The position numbers were made by a program, and so were the translations under genes. A stretch of 27,082 bases of DNA from positions 1-27,082 of the forward strand of contig NZ_JAUNHK010000030.1 of the NCBI RefSeq assembly GCF_030523985.1. The letters run 5' to 3'. This document shows, piece by piece, positions 15,156 to 23,145 of this stretch (the stretch's first letter is position 1; each line of letters starts with the position of its first letter). Below the pieces are notes generated by a model that saw only the letters and a program-made list of their open reading frames with translations, had not been told where the DNA came from and made no database searches. This DNA is from Deinococcus sp. (lineage in GTDB: Bacteria; Deinococcota; Deinococci; Deinococcales; Deinococcaceae).

Positions 15156-16732
15156 GGGGCCTGCACGGGCTGCTGCTGACCGGAGCGCTGCTGGGTGCCC
15201 AGGCGCAGGCGCAGAACCTCGCCGCCTACCGCACGTTGGCCCAGGCGCTCGACCGGGCCGCGGAAACGGTGGCGACCGACCGGGGCGCGGCGCAGACCGA
15301 CCTGAACCGGGCGCGGGGTGCCCTCACCGATCTGGCACCCACCTTGCCGGGCGGCCTGGACGGACAGGTGTCGCGCAGCCTGCGGGCCACCGTGACCCAG
15401 GCCGAGTCGGCCCTGGCGCGCACCCCCGCCGAGGTGCAGGCCAACATCCTGATTGCGCGGGGCCTGATGCGCCGCACGCTCTACGACCAGGTGATGGGCG
15501 GACTGCAAGCTCAGCCCAATCCCGCCAACGACAGCGCGGGCCTGCAACTGCTGGGGCGCGAGATGGGCTTTAACCAAGCGTCGCTCGACGGGCTGCGAGC
15601 GCAGGCGCGGGCCGGACAACTGGAAACCATCGGCTGGCGCATGCGCCGGGTGGCGAGCAACAAGGTCACTTCGGCACTGAACGCAGTGACGCCCACCCAG
15701 TCCCAGACGAACAATTACCTCAACTTGACCCGCGCCAGCAGTTGGTTTTCACTGGTGCGCGAGGAAGGCCGCGCCGCCACGCCGCCCCTGACCGTGGCGC
15801 AGTTTGAGCAGGCGCTCCAGCACGTGACCACTGGTGACCAGAACGCCCTCCAGAAGGAAGTCAGCACCATGCAGGCCGCCGCCGCCGACATAGGCCGCCG
15901 CCTCGCCGCCAGTCCCCAGGCGGCCCCAGCCCCAACGACAGACACGGCCCCAGCCCCAGCCACCCCTGCCAATCCGAGCAGCACTGCGGCGCGGCCCACG
16001 CCTCTTGCCTCGCTGGACGCCACTTATGCGGCCCTCGCCCGCGCCCTGAACGCCAGCGGACACGGCGACCCCGCCCGCGCCCGCCAGGAAATCAGTCAGG
16101 CTGTGTCTCTGATGGGCGGCACCCCCCAGGCGCTGCGCCGAACCCCTGCCTTTGCCCAGGCCCAGCGCGACGCCCTCGCCTTGCAATACCGCGTCGGCCT
16201 GCGCCCGGACGACATCCAGTCCCTGATGGCGACCCTGGGGTCCGCCGAGGCGCAGGCGGCGGGCCGGGCCGTGGCAGGCAGCGACGGATTCTCGGCCACC
16301 GTTTCGCGCAGTCTGGGCGGCTGGGTGCGGATGTTCCTCACCCTGGCGCTGGCGGTGCTGTGCCTGCTGCCGCTGCGTTTCCTGAACCTCGCTTTCGGGG
16401 GCAGCAACATCTACTGGCGCTCCATCAGCGCCGGACTGCTGATTTTGCTCCTGCCGCTGCTGCTCGAAGGCGTCTTTGGCCTGCTGGGCTGGATAGGTGA
16501 CCTGCTCGGCGTGCCGCTGCTGCGCGGAGCCGTCAACCTCACGCTGACCCAGGGCACGGGCGGGCTGCTCGTCTGGGGGCTGCTCAGCGCCGTGGGCCTG
16601 GGCCTGCTCGCCTACGGCTTTCAGGGGCTGTGCCGTCAGTTCGGCCTGCTGGGGCGGCGCGTCACCACGTCGTCACCGCGCCCACCCTCGCGCTATACCC
16701 AGACGGGCCTCGACTGGGAAGAGGAACTCTAA
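15152..16732 (+). CDS. Exported helical protein with three C-terminal membrane helices
   Basis: The product is 526 aa from TTG at 15152, inside the preceding stop region (TTGA overlap), with GGAG upstream. That start gives a clean signal peptide (RGLHGLLLTGALLGAQAQA, cleaved about residue 20). Residues 22-250 are predicted helical; 251-285 is a Pro/Ala/Thr linker; 286-385 is helical again. An internal resemblance exists between residues 25-60 and 292-322 (both open with a Y-x-x-L-A-x-A-L pattern). Membrane helices are at about 391-411, 423-447 and 469-490, with a short cytoplasmic tail ending DWEEEL. So most of the protein is outside the membrane and the tail can meet the cytoplasmic partners encoded on either side. 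I recognise no named family. Confidence 0.8.
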   Translation: MRGLHGLLLTGALLGAQAQAQNLAAYRTLAQALDRAAETVATDRGAAQTDLNRARGALTDLAPTLPGGLDGQVSRSLRATVTQAESALARTPAEVQANILIARGLMRRTLYDQVMGGLQAQPNPANDSAGLQLLGREMGFNQASLDGLRAQARAGQLETIGWRMRRVASNKVTSALNAVTPTQSQTNNYLNLTRASSWFSLVREEGRAATPPLTVAQFEQALQHVTTGDQNALQKEVSTMQAAAADIGRRLAASPQAAPAPTTDTAPAPATPANPSSTAARPTPLASLDATYAALARALNASGHGDPARARQEISQAVSLMGGTPQALRRTPAFAQAQRDALALQYRVGLRPDDIQSLMATLGSAEAQAAGRAVAGSDGFSATVSRSLGGWVRMFLTLALAVLCLLPLRFLNLAFGGSNIYWRSISAGLLILLLPLLLEGVFGLLGWIGDLLGVPLLRGAVNLTLTQGTGGLLVWGLLSAVGLGLLAYGFQGLCRQFGLLGRRVTTSSPRPPSRYTQTGLDWEEEL

Positions 16733-16785
16733 ATGGCTGAGTGCTGCACTTGGCGGCACCGGAGCCTAGTCCCGGAGGTACGCCC

Positions 16786-18885
16786 ATGCCCATGACCATC
16801 ACCACCCCCCTTCATCAGTTGCCCGTCAAGATGCTGGGCGACATCGTTTCGGCCCGCTCGCTCGAAAAGACACTGCAAGACGCGGCCCTTTCACGCGGGC
16901 TGCCGCCCGAAGACCTGAACCCGGCCACGCTGGAAGAAATCCTCAAGCGCGAGGTCTACAAGCGGCTGCTGCTCAACGTGTCGCCCGGCCTCGCCAAGAA
17001 GAGAATCATGGACGTGCTGGGCGAGGTCGCCAAACGGCCCGCCGAGCCTGCCGGACGCAGCGATGCCCAGCACCCGGTGTCGGCCCTCGAACAGGCGTCC
17101 AAGCGCTTTACCCTCTACTTCGACTGGCCCGAAACCCAGCGGCTGCGCGGGGTGCTGGGCATCGCCCGCGCCGAGGGTGAAGCCGGGCGCAACATTGCCC
17201 CCCTGGTTCAGGAAGGCCAGAACCTCATCAGCCAGATGGAGCGCCGCCTGGAAGAAGGGCTGGTGCTTCAGGCCCAGGAACTGGCCGAACTCAAGGACGT
17301 GTTTGCCCGCGTGCAGCCGGTCGGCGGCAAGGAAGTGCGCCGCCTGGAGAGCCTGATCGGGGAGCTGGAGGAGGCGCAGAAGCACAAGACCCTGTTGCCC
17401 GCCGAACTTGAACGCGCCCGCAACATCTCCTTCAAGCTGCGCAAGACCATGGAAAGCAGCCTGATGCAGGCCGACAGCGTGGCGACCACGCCCGAAGCCC
17501 AGTCGCGCATGCTGGCGCTGGAGCAGGAGCACGCGACCCGCAAACTGGGCGCGATTCAGCGCGACTACGCGCCGCTGCTGCGGGCAAGACCCGACCTGGA
17601 GCAGCAGCAGGAAGAATTGCGGGTGCGCCAGTCCACCGGAAAACTCAGCGAAGCCGCCGTGGACGCGTGGCGCGAGGCCCTGGAAACCGCCCGCCAGCGC
17701 ACCCTGACCGAGCAGCGCGAGGAACTGGCCGAACTGGCCGAACTGCTGGGGCAGCAGGGCAACCAAAAGCTGCACGAGGCACGCGTCGCCCTCGACGTGG
17801 CCCGCATGACCCTCCAAGGCGGCGGATTGGCGACCGAGGAACTGCGCGAACTGCGCAACGTCGCCCAGGCGCTCAACCACTCGCCCGAACGGGCCGAACG
17901 TGTGCTGCAGGGCCAGCGCGAACTCGAGGAACTGACCCGCAGCGCCCGTGACGTGCCCGGCGCGGCGGCAGCCATCGCCGGGCCACTGGCCGAAGCGCGC
18001 CAGGCCATCGAGCGCGGCGAGGCCTACGACCTGTCGGCGCTGTGGGGCCAACTGGAACGCCACATGAGCGCGGCGGCGGCACAGCGCCAGGACTTCGACG
18101 CCCGCGCCGACTTCGTGATTGCCGAGTACGACGAGATGCGCGGTCTGGCCGGAGAAACCATTCAGCGCCTGGGCCGACTGGCCGACACCCTACGTGCCCA
18201 GCGCCGCCTGGGGCCGATGAGTCCCGAGGCCCGTGAACGCTATGCCCAAACCCTGGCCGACGGCGAGGCCCTCCTGAGCGAAGCCCACGCCGAGCACGAG
18301 GCCGCCCAGAAGGTGACGGCCACCTTCGGGGAGCAGGCACTCGACGACCTGCTGGACGTGTTCGACTTCGGCGGCGACAGCCTGGGCGAGCTGGACACTC
18401 CGGCACCAGCCAGTGCCAGCAACCCCTGGTCCAGCCTCGCCCTCGACGAGCCGCCTGCCCGTGACCTTGAGCACGCCGACCTCGCCGCTCCGTCCCCGGC
18501 GACGCCCCCTCCTGCGGCTGATCCGTTCGCGGGGTTGCTGGGAGATGTGCTGCCCCAGACGCCTGCGCCCGCCTCTCCTGTGCCCGCTACTCCTGCGCTG
18601 GCGTCCGTGCCTGCCCTGCGTCTGCCGGGTGAAGCGCGGGCCGACATCTGGCAAATCAGCCGGGGCGAAGTGACAGCGGGCACCTCCGACGCGGCGGCAC
18701 AGGGCATGGCGGAGCTGCTCCGGCAAGCCGCCACGCTGGGCCTGCACCGCCTCGACATGGGCGACGCCACGCACGTCTGGTCGGCCCGCTCGGTGGGCGG
18801 CGGCGAGTGGCGCCTGGCCCGCGCCGCCGACTGGGACAGCCTCGACGACGACGCTGGCCCCTGGCTCGATACGGGCGAACTCTGA
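16786..18885 (+). CDS. Large cytoplasmic coiled-coil protein sharing its N-terminal domain with the roadblock protein
   Basis: The product is 699 aa from the ATG at 16786, which has GGAGGT 6 nt upstream. Residues 16-84 match the N-terminal domain of the roadblock protein at 14295 (16 identities in 69 ungapped positions, including VS-x-R, the L-x-P between helices, RL and P-x-x-A). Residues 100-530 are long charged helices, rich in Glu, Arg, Leu and Gln, which look like coiled coil (LEEGLVLQAQELAELKDVF, LTEQREELAELAELLGQQG). A Pro/Ala/Asp linker follows (540-620), then a compact C-terminal domain of about 75 residues (EARADIWQISRGEVTAGTSD, then HVWSARSVGGGEWRLARAAD). There is no signal or membrane helix. 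It is 53 bp after the membrane protein gene and probably co-transcribed. Function unknown; a scaffold role is inferred. Confidence 0.82.
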   Translation: MPMTITTPLHQLPVKMLGDIVSARSLEKTLQDAALSRGLPPEDLNPATLEEILKREVYKRLLLNVSPGLAKKRIMDVLGEVAKRPAEPAGRSDAQHPVSALEQASKRFTLYFDWPETQRLRGVLGIARAEGEAGRNIAPLVQEGQNLISQMERRLEEGLVLQAQELAELKDVFARVQPVGGKEVRRLESLIGELEEAQKHKTLLPAELERARNISFKLRKTMESSLMQADSVATTPEAQSRMLALEQEHATRKLGAIQRDYAPLLRARPDLEQQQEELRVRQSTGKLSEAAVDAWREALETARQRTLTEQREELAELAELLGQQGNQKLHEARVALDVARMTLQGGGLATEELRELRNVAQALNHSPERAERVLQGQRELEELTRSARDVPGAAAAIAGPLAEARQAIERGEAYDLSALWGQLERHMSAAAAQRQDFDARADFVIAEYDEMRGLAGETIQRLGRLADTLRAQRRLGPMSPEARERYAQTLADGEALLSEAHAEHEAAQKVTATFGEQALDDLLDVFDFGGDSLGELDTPAPASASNPWSSLALDEPPARDLEHADLAAPSPATPPPAADPFAGLLGDVLPQTPAPASPVPATPALASVPALRLPGEARADIWQISRGEVTAGTSDAAAQGMAELLRQAATLGLHRLDMGDATHVWSARSVGGGEWRLARAADWDSLDDDAGPWLDTGEL

Positions 18886-18887
18886 AG

Positions 18888-19337
<450 letters not shown>

Positions 19338-19352
19338 GGCGCCCGGAGCGGC

Positions 19353-19358
19353 TATACT
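19353..19358 (+). promoter_or_regulatory. -10 box of hemC
   Basis: TATACT, 9 nt before the ATG at 19368. The spacing is a little longer than for the other leaderless-type genes, so a leader of two or three bases, or a start at the second ATG (19374), is possible. Confidence 0.5.
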
Positions 19359-19367
19359 GCCCCGGTT

Positions 19368-20297
19368 ATGCGGATGGTAACCGTTGGAACGCGGGGCAGC
19401 ACCCTGGCCCTCGCGCAGACGCGCTGGGTGATAGCCCGCCTCAAAGAAGAATGGCCTGAGACCGAATTCCGGCTTCAGACCATCTCGACCAAAGGGGACC
19501 GCAACCGCGAGAGCCTCGAACAACTCGCACAAAAGGGCGACAAGGGGTTCTGGGTCAAGGAAATTGAGGAAGCCCTGCTCGCCAAAAAAATCGACATCGC
19601 CGTGCATTCGCTCAAGGACCTGCCCACCGAGCAACCCGAGGGCCTGGAAGTCTCCAGCATTCCCAAGCGGGTGGACGCCCGTGACGTGCTGATTGGACGC
19701 GAGGGCATGAAAAAACTCTCCGAATTGCCCCAGGGAGCCCGCGTCGGCACCAGCAGCGTGCGGCGCAAGGCGTTCCTGCGCTCCTACCGCCCCGACCTGG
19801 TGGTCAAAGACCTGCGCGGCAACATCGACACGCGGCTGGCGGCCCTGGGCAGCGGCGAGTACGACGCGATTATCCTGGCGGCGGCGGGCCTGATTCGCAC
19901 CGAGCAGCGCCACCGCATCGACGAATTTGTCGAGCCGGACATCCTGTTGCCTGCCCCTGGGCAGGGTGCCCTGGCCCTGGAAACCCGCAGCGACGATGAC
20001 CTGACCATTGAAGTCGCCTACGCGATTCACGACCACGCCACCGACGACCGGATTACCGCCGAGCGCGAATTCCTGGCTGGGCTGGGCGCGGGCTGCATGG
20101 CCCCGGTGGGCGCACACGCCGTCATCAAGGGTGGCCTGCTGACGCTGGAAGGCTGGGTGGGGGCGCTGGACGGCACCAAGGTCATCCGCGCCACCTCGCA
20201 GGGCGACGCCGCCGAGTGTGCCGACATCGGCGCGGAACTCGCCGCCGACATGCTGAACCAGGGTGCGGCAGAACTGATCGCTGCCGCCCGCAGCTGA
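19368..20297 (+). CDS. hemC: Hydroxymethylbilane synthase (porphobilinogen deaminase)
   Basis: The product is 309 aa, normal for the family. It polymerises four porphobilinogens into hydroxymethylbilane in heme and cobalamin synthesis. Seen: VGTRGSTLALAQT (6-18), KGDRN, FWVKEIEEALL, HSLKDLP with the catalytic Asp84, the binding motif VGTSSVRRKA, RGNIDTRL, and LPAPGQGALALE. Cys243 in GAGCMAPVGAHA attaches the dipyrromethane cofactor. The enzyme is cytoplasmic. The gene has its own promoter box 30 nt after tsaE, and a 60-residue membrane protein gene follows 4 bp later. No other hem genes are in the window. Confidence 0.96.
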   Translation: MRMVTVGTRGSTLALAQTRWVIARLKEEWPETEFRLQTISTKGDRNRESLEQLAQKGDKGFWVKEIEEALLAKKIDIAVHSLKDLPTEQPEGLEVSSIPKRVDARDVLIGREGMKKLSELPQGARVGTSSVRRKAFLRSYRPDLVVKDLRGNIDTRLAALGSGEYDAIILAAAGLIRTEQRHRIDEFVEPDILLPAPGQGALALETRSDDDLTIEVAYAIHDHATDDRITAEREFLAGLGAGCMAPVGAHAVIKGGLLTLEGWVGALDGTKVIRATSQGDAAECADIGAELAADMLNQGAAELIAAARS

Positions 20298-20301
20298 GCG
20301 C

Positions 20302-20484
20302 GTGAACATCCCCTCTCGGGCGTGGACACTGGCGCTGCTCGCCGCCCTGCTGTGGGCGGGCATCGGCACCATTCAGAAGACCGGGCGCGGTATTCCACTG
20401 GGGGACGCTGTGGTCAGTGAATTGCCCCTCACGGCGCTGGTGTTCGTGGTGGCCCTGCTGGTGGCGGCGCAGCGCAACCGCTGA
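20302..20484 (+). CDS. Small membrane protein of 60 aa, function unknown
   Basis: It starts with GTG 4 bp after the hemC stop codon. Two hydrophobic segments are visible, TLALLAALLWAGIGTIQ (9-25) and LPLTALVFVVALLVAA (42-57), joined by a polar loop with TGRGIPLGD. The ends are basic (SRAW at the start, QRNR at the end), which suggests both termini lie in the cytoplasm. The tight spacing to hemC suggests co-transcription and translational coupling. I do not recognise it. Support is the composition, the two helices and the spacing; the short length leaves some doubt. Confidence 0.6.
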   Translation: MNIPSRAWTLALLAALLWAGIGTIQKTGRGIPLGDAVVSELPLTALVFVVALLVAAQRNR

Positions 20485-20499
20485 CCCAGGCTGGGCCGC

Positions 20500-20505
20500 T
20501 AAGCT
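20500..20505 (+). promoter_or_regulatory. -10 box of the L-asparaginase gene, leaderless type
   Basis: TAAGCT, then GCCGTC, then the ATG at 20512. Confidence 0.6.
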
Positions 20506-20511
20506 GCCGTC

Positions 20512-21477
20512 ATGTCTTTTGCTCCTCGCCTCGCCCTGATTCACACTGGCGGCACCATCGCCAGCCGTCCCAGTCCCGACGGACGCGGCCTGACCCCGCA
20601 GACGCCGCCCGAGCTGCCCGGCCTGGAAGGCGTGCGGGTCAGCGAATTTCAGCCGTTCAACCTGCCCAGCCCGCATGTCACGCCCGCGCACATGGGTCAA
20701 TTGGCGCAACTGATTGAAGAAGTCGCCGCCGACCACGACGCGGTGGTGGTCACGCACGGCACCGACACGCTGGAAGAAACGGCCTTTTTCCTTCACCTGT
20801 GCCTGCCCGCCGCCATTCCGGTGGTGCTGACGGGTTCCATGCGCCACGCCGAGGAAGCCTCCTGGGACGGTCCCGGCAACCTGCTGGACGCCGCGCAGGT
20901 CGCGCTGTGTACGGAAACGGCGGGGCGCGGGCCACTGGTCGTCTTCGGCGGCGACATCTTCGACGCCCGCACCGTGACCAAAGTGCATACCAGCGCGGTG
21001 GACGCCTTCGGGGGCTATCCCGGCCCGATTGGGCGCATCGACCGTATTCCGATGGGGCCGCAGGTGCGCTATTTCGCCACGCCGGAGCCGCGCCCGACCT
21101 TTCGCCCGGAAACGCTGAGGAGGCGGGTCGAAATCCTCTACGCCTACGCGGGCTGGCAGGGTGAAGGCTACGCCGAAGCACTGGCGCGGGCCGACGGGCT
21201 GGTGATTGCCGCGCTGGGCACGGGCAACCTGCCGCCCGAACTGCTGCCGCTGATAGAGGGAAGCGACAAACCCGTCGTCATCGCTACCCGCACCCACGCC
21301 GGGCCGATTCTGCCTGTCTACGGCTACGCGGGCGGTGGGGCCACACTGGTGGCGGCGGGCGCGATTCCGGCCAGTTTCCTGAACGCGCACAAGGCGCGGC
21401 TGCTGCTGCTGGTGCTGCTCAGCCTGGGCCTGGGCCGCGAGGACGTACGGCGGGTGTTCGCTGCGGGCGTGTTTTGA
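20512..21477 (+). CDS. L-asparaginase
   Basis: The product is 321 aa, the length of bacterial type asparaginases. It hydrolyses asparagine to aspartate and ammonia. Both active-site signatures are seen: HTGGTIASRP near the N-terminus (nucleophile Thr15 region, with Thr12) and VVVTHGTDTLEETA (Thr84 and Asp85). The stretch VVLTGSMRHAEEASWDGPGNL matches the usual GAMR-x-x-DGP-x-NL segment. There is no signal peptide, so it is the cytoplasmic kind. The C-terminal part is shorter and less conserved (HKARLLLLVLLSLGLG). The gene has its own leaderless-type promoter and ends exactly where the pheS leader promoter box begins. Confidence 0.93.
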   Translation: MSFAPRLALIHTGGTIASRPSPDGRGLTPQTPPELPGLEGVRVSEFQPFNLPSPHVTPAHMGQLAQLIEEVAADHDAVVVTHGTDTLEETAFFLHLCLPAAIPVVLTGSMRHAEEASWDGPGNLLDAAQVALCTETAGRGPLVVFGGDIFDARTVTKVHTSAVDAFGGYPGPIGRIDRIPMGPQVRYFATPEPRPTFRPETLRRRVEILYAYAGWQGEGYAEALARADGLVIAALGTGNLPPELLPLIEGSDKPVVIATRTHAGPILPVYGYAGGGATLVAAGAIPASFLNAHKARLLLLVLLSLGLGREDVRRVFAAGVF

Positions 21478-21483
21478 TAGCCT
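21478..21483 (+). promoter_or_regulatory. -10 box of the pheS leader
   Basis: TAGCCT directly after the asparaginase stop codon. It lies 8 nt before an ATG that opens a 16-codon reading frame, and 154 nt before pheS. Confidence 0.5.
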
Positions 21484-21491
21484 GACGGGGT

Positions 21492-21542
21492 ATGACGGTT
21501 TTACCTTCGCCATTTACCCAGCGGGGAAGAACACCGGGCTAA
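21492..21542 (+). CDS. Possible leader peptide of the pheS operon
   Basis: ATG at 21492 opens MTVLPSPFTQRGRTPG and stops at TAA 21540-21542, inside the loop of the first leader hairpin. It sits 8 nt after TAGCCT, like the true leaderless genes of this window. It has a single Phe codon, TTT at codon 8, which is few for a classical attenuator leader. It may be chance. Confidence 0.3.
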   Translation: MTVLPSPFTQRGRTPG

Positions 21543-21571
21543 GTCTTCGGCCCTGTGTTCTTCCCCGTTTT
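21523..21571 (+). terminator. Leader hairpin A upstream of pheS
   Basis: Perfect 12-bp stem GGGGAAGAACAC (21523-21534) with GTGTTCTTCCCC (21555-21566), plus an inner GGGC / GCCC stem, followed by GTTTT. It is either the asparaginase terminator or one arm of an attenuator, because it excludes hairpin B. Confidence 0.7.
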
Positions 21572-21595
21572 GCTGCGTGCAGACGGGGAATTTTT
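21561..21595 (+). terminator. Leader hairpin B upstream of pheS, alternative to A
   Basis: TTCCCCGT (21561-21568) pairs with ACGGGGAA (21583-21590), 8 bp, followed by TTTTT (21591-21595). Its 5' arm is part of the 3' arm of hairpin A, so only one can form. It has the form of a rho-independent terminator 36 nt before pheS. Confidence 0.6.
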
Positions 21596-21631
21596 GATGA
21601 TGGGTGATGGTTGATAGATGGAGGAGAAATA

Positions 21632-22651
21632 ATGCAAGAACAGGCCATTTCTGAAATTCAAGCCGCCGAGACGCTCGAAGCGCTGCAACTCGTCAAGACC
21701 AAATATGTGGGCAAATCGGGTCTGGTGACCAAGGAACTCGGCACGCTGGGCAAGCTGCCGCCCGAAGAACGCAAGGCACGCGGCGCGGAAATCAACGTGG
21801 TGCGTCAGGCGATTCAGGCCGCGCTGGACGAGAAGGAAGGGGCGCTCAAGCGGGCCGCGCTGGACGCCAAACTGCAAAGCGAAGCCATCGACGTGACGCT
21901 GCCAGGGCTGGGCCTGCCCAGTGGGGGTCTACACCCCATCAGCCGCGTGTACGACGAACTCATCGGCATTTTTACCCGCATGGGCTACGAAGTCGCGGAA
22001 GGGCCGGAGGTGGAGGAGGAGCATTACAACTTCGAGGCGCTGAACATCCCCTGGTATCACCCCGCCCGCGAGTTGCAGGACACCTTCTGGCTGGAAGACG
22101 GGCGTCTGCTGCGGACGCACACCAGCAACATGCAGATTCGCTACATGGTCGAGCACGAACCCGACCTGAAAATGGTCTCGCGGGGCAAGGTCTATCGCTA
22201 CGAAGCCACCGACGCCACGCACGAGGCCATGTTTCACCAACTCGAGGGTCTGGTGGTGGGCGACGGCATCAGCATGAGCGACCTCAAGGGCACCATTGCG
22301 GAGATGGCACGCGGGCTGTACGGGCCGAGCGCCAAAGTGCGCTTTCAGCCCAGCTATTACCCCTTCGTGGAGCCTGGGGCCGACTTCGCCGTGTACTGGG
22401 ACAACCCACGCGGCGAGAGCAAATGGCTGGAGTTGGGCGGCTGCGGCATGGTTCACCCCAACGTGTTTAAGGCGGTGGATGACCTGCGCGAAGCAGCGGG
22501 CAAAGAGCGCGTCTACGAGGGCAAAACAGGCTTTGCGTTCGGGCTGGGACCAGAGCGCATCGCCATGCTGAAGTACAAGATTCCCGATATTCGCTACTTC
22601 TACGCCAACGACCCGAGGGTAATTGGGCAGTTTCGGGGCGAGTTGGGGTAA
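21632..22651 (+). CDS. pheS: Phenylalanyl-tRNA synthetase alpha subunit
   Basis: The product is 339 aa from the ATG at 21632, which has GGAGGAG 8 nt upstream; an in-frame TTG 21 bases earlier has no such site. The N-terminal coiled-coil arm (about 1-85) is followed by the class II catalytic core: LHPISRVYDELIGIFTRMGY leading into motif 1, motif 2 VYRYEATDATHEAMFHQLEG (187-206), WLELGGCGMVHPNV (265-278) and motif 3 GFAFGLGPERIAML (300-313). It forms the active site of the alpha2-beta2 enzyme that charges tRNA-Phe. Its stop codon overlaps the ATG of the next gene by one base, so translation is coupled. Confidence 0.97.
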   Translation: MQEQAISEIQAAETLEALQLVKTKYVGKSGLVTKELGTLGKLPPEERKARGAEINVVRQAIQAALDEKEGALKRAALDAKLQSEAIDVTLPGLGLPSGGLHPISRVYDELIGIFTRMGYEVAEGPEVEEEHYNFEALNIPWYHPARELQDTFWLEDGRLLRTHTSNMQIRYMVEHEPDLKMVSRGKVYRYEATDATHEAMFHQLEGLVVGDGISMSDLKGTIAEMARGLYGPSAKVRFQPSYYPFVEPGADFAVYWDNPRGESKWLELGGCGMVHPNVFKAVDDLREAAGKERVYEGKTGFAFGLGPERIAMLKYKIPDIRYFYANDPRVIGQFRGELG

Positions 22652-23145
22652 TGGAAACCTTCGCCATTCCCTGTGTGGGCGCCCTTATTCCGCGCAGCGT
22701 GAATGGTCAAGCGTCTCTCCTTTTGCAAGAACGGCGCAAACCCAATATCGGTATTGAGGACGGTCTGCTTGAATTGCCCGCAGGCAAACTGCGCGAGTAC
22801 GAAAATGTCTTCGATGCTCTGCGCCGCGAAGTGAGGGAGGAAACGGGCTTGACCGTCACGCGCATCAGGGGCGAGGGCGAAGGCTTTGGGCGCGAGGTGC
22901 TGGGCTATGACGTTCGGACGATGACGCCGTATTGCGTCACTCAAAACCTGTCAGGCGGATACTCCATCCTGCTCAGCACTTTCATCTGTGAGGCGCAGGG
23001 CGAACCCCGTGCCCAGCAAGGAGAAACCGCCGCGCCGCGCTGGGTACCCTTGCAAGAGTTGCGGCAAAAGCTGGAGCATCAGCCCGAGGCGTTTTACCCT
23101 ATGCATCTGGGCGCCCTACACAAGTATTTGGAGGAGCATCTATGA
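22651..23145 (+). CDS. Nudix hydrolase between pheS and pheT, first of two
   Basis: The product is 164 aa. A perfect Nudix box is visible at residues 45-67: Gly45, Glu51, then REVREETGL (59-67). It sits behind the ELPAGKL segment, as in ADP-ribose or sugar-nucleotide pyrophosphatase types; the LPAGK-x-x-x-x-E context favours NDP-sugar or ADP-ribose-like substrates over 8-oxo-dGTP, but this is inference. It cleaves nucleoside diphosphates linked to another group. The ATG overlaps the pheS stop (TAATG) and its own stop overlaps the next ATG (ATGA), so it is part of the operon. Deinococcus genomes carry an unusually large number of Nudix genes. Confidence 0.92.
   Translation: METFAIPCVGALIPRSVNGQASLLLQERRKPNIGIEDGLLELPAGKLREYENVFDALRREVREETGLTVTRIRGEGEGFGREVLGYDVRTMTPYCVTQNLSGGYSILLSTFICEAQGEPRAQQGETAAPRWVPLQELRQKLEHQPEAFYPMHLGALHKYLEEHL

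Noticed and set aside
20182..21513. 443-aa minus-strand open frame opposite hemC and asparaginase
   Set aside because: Low-complexity shadow of two well-supported genes.
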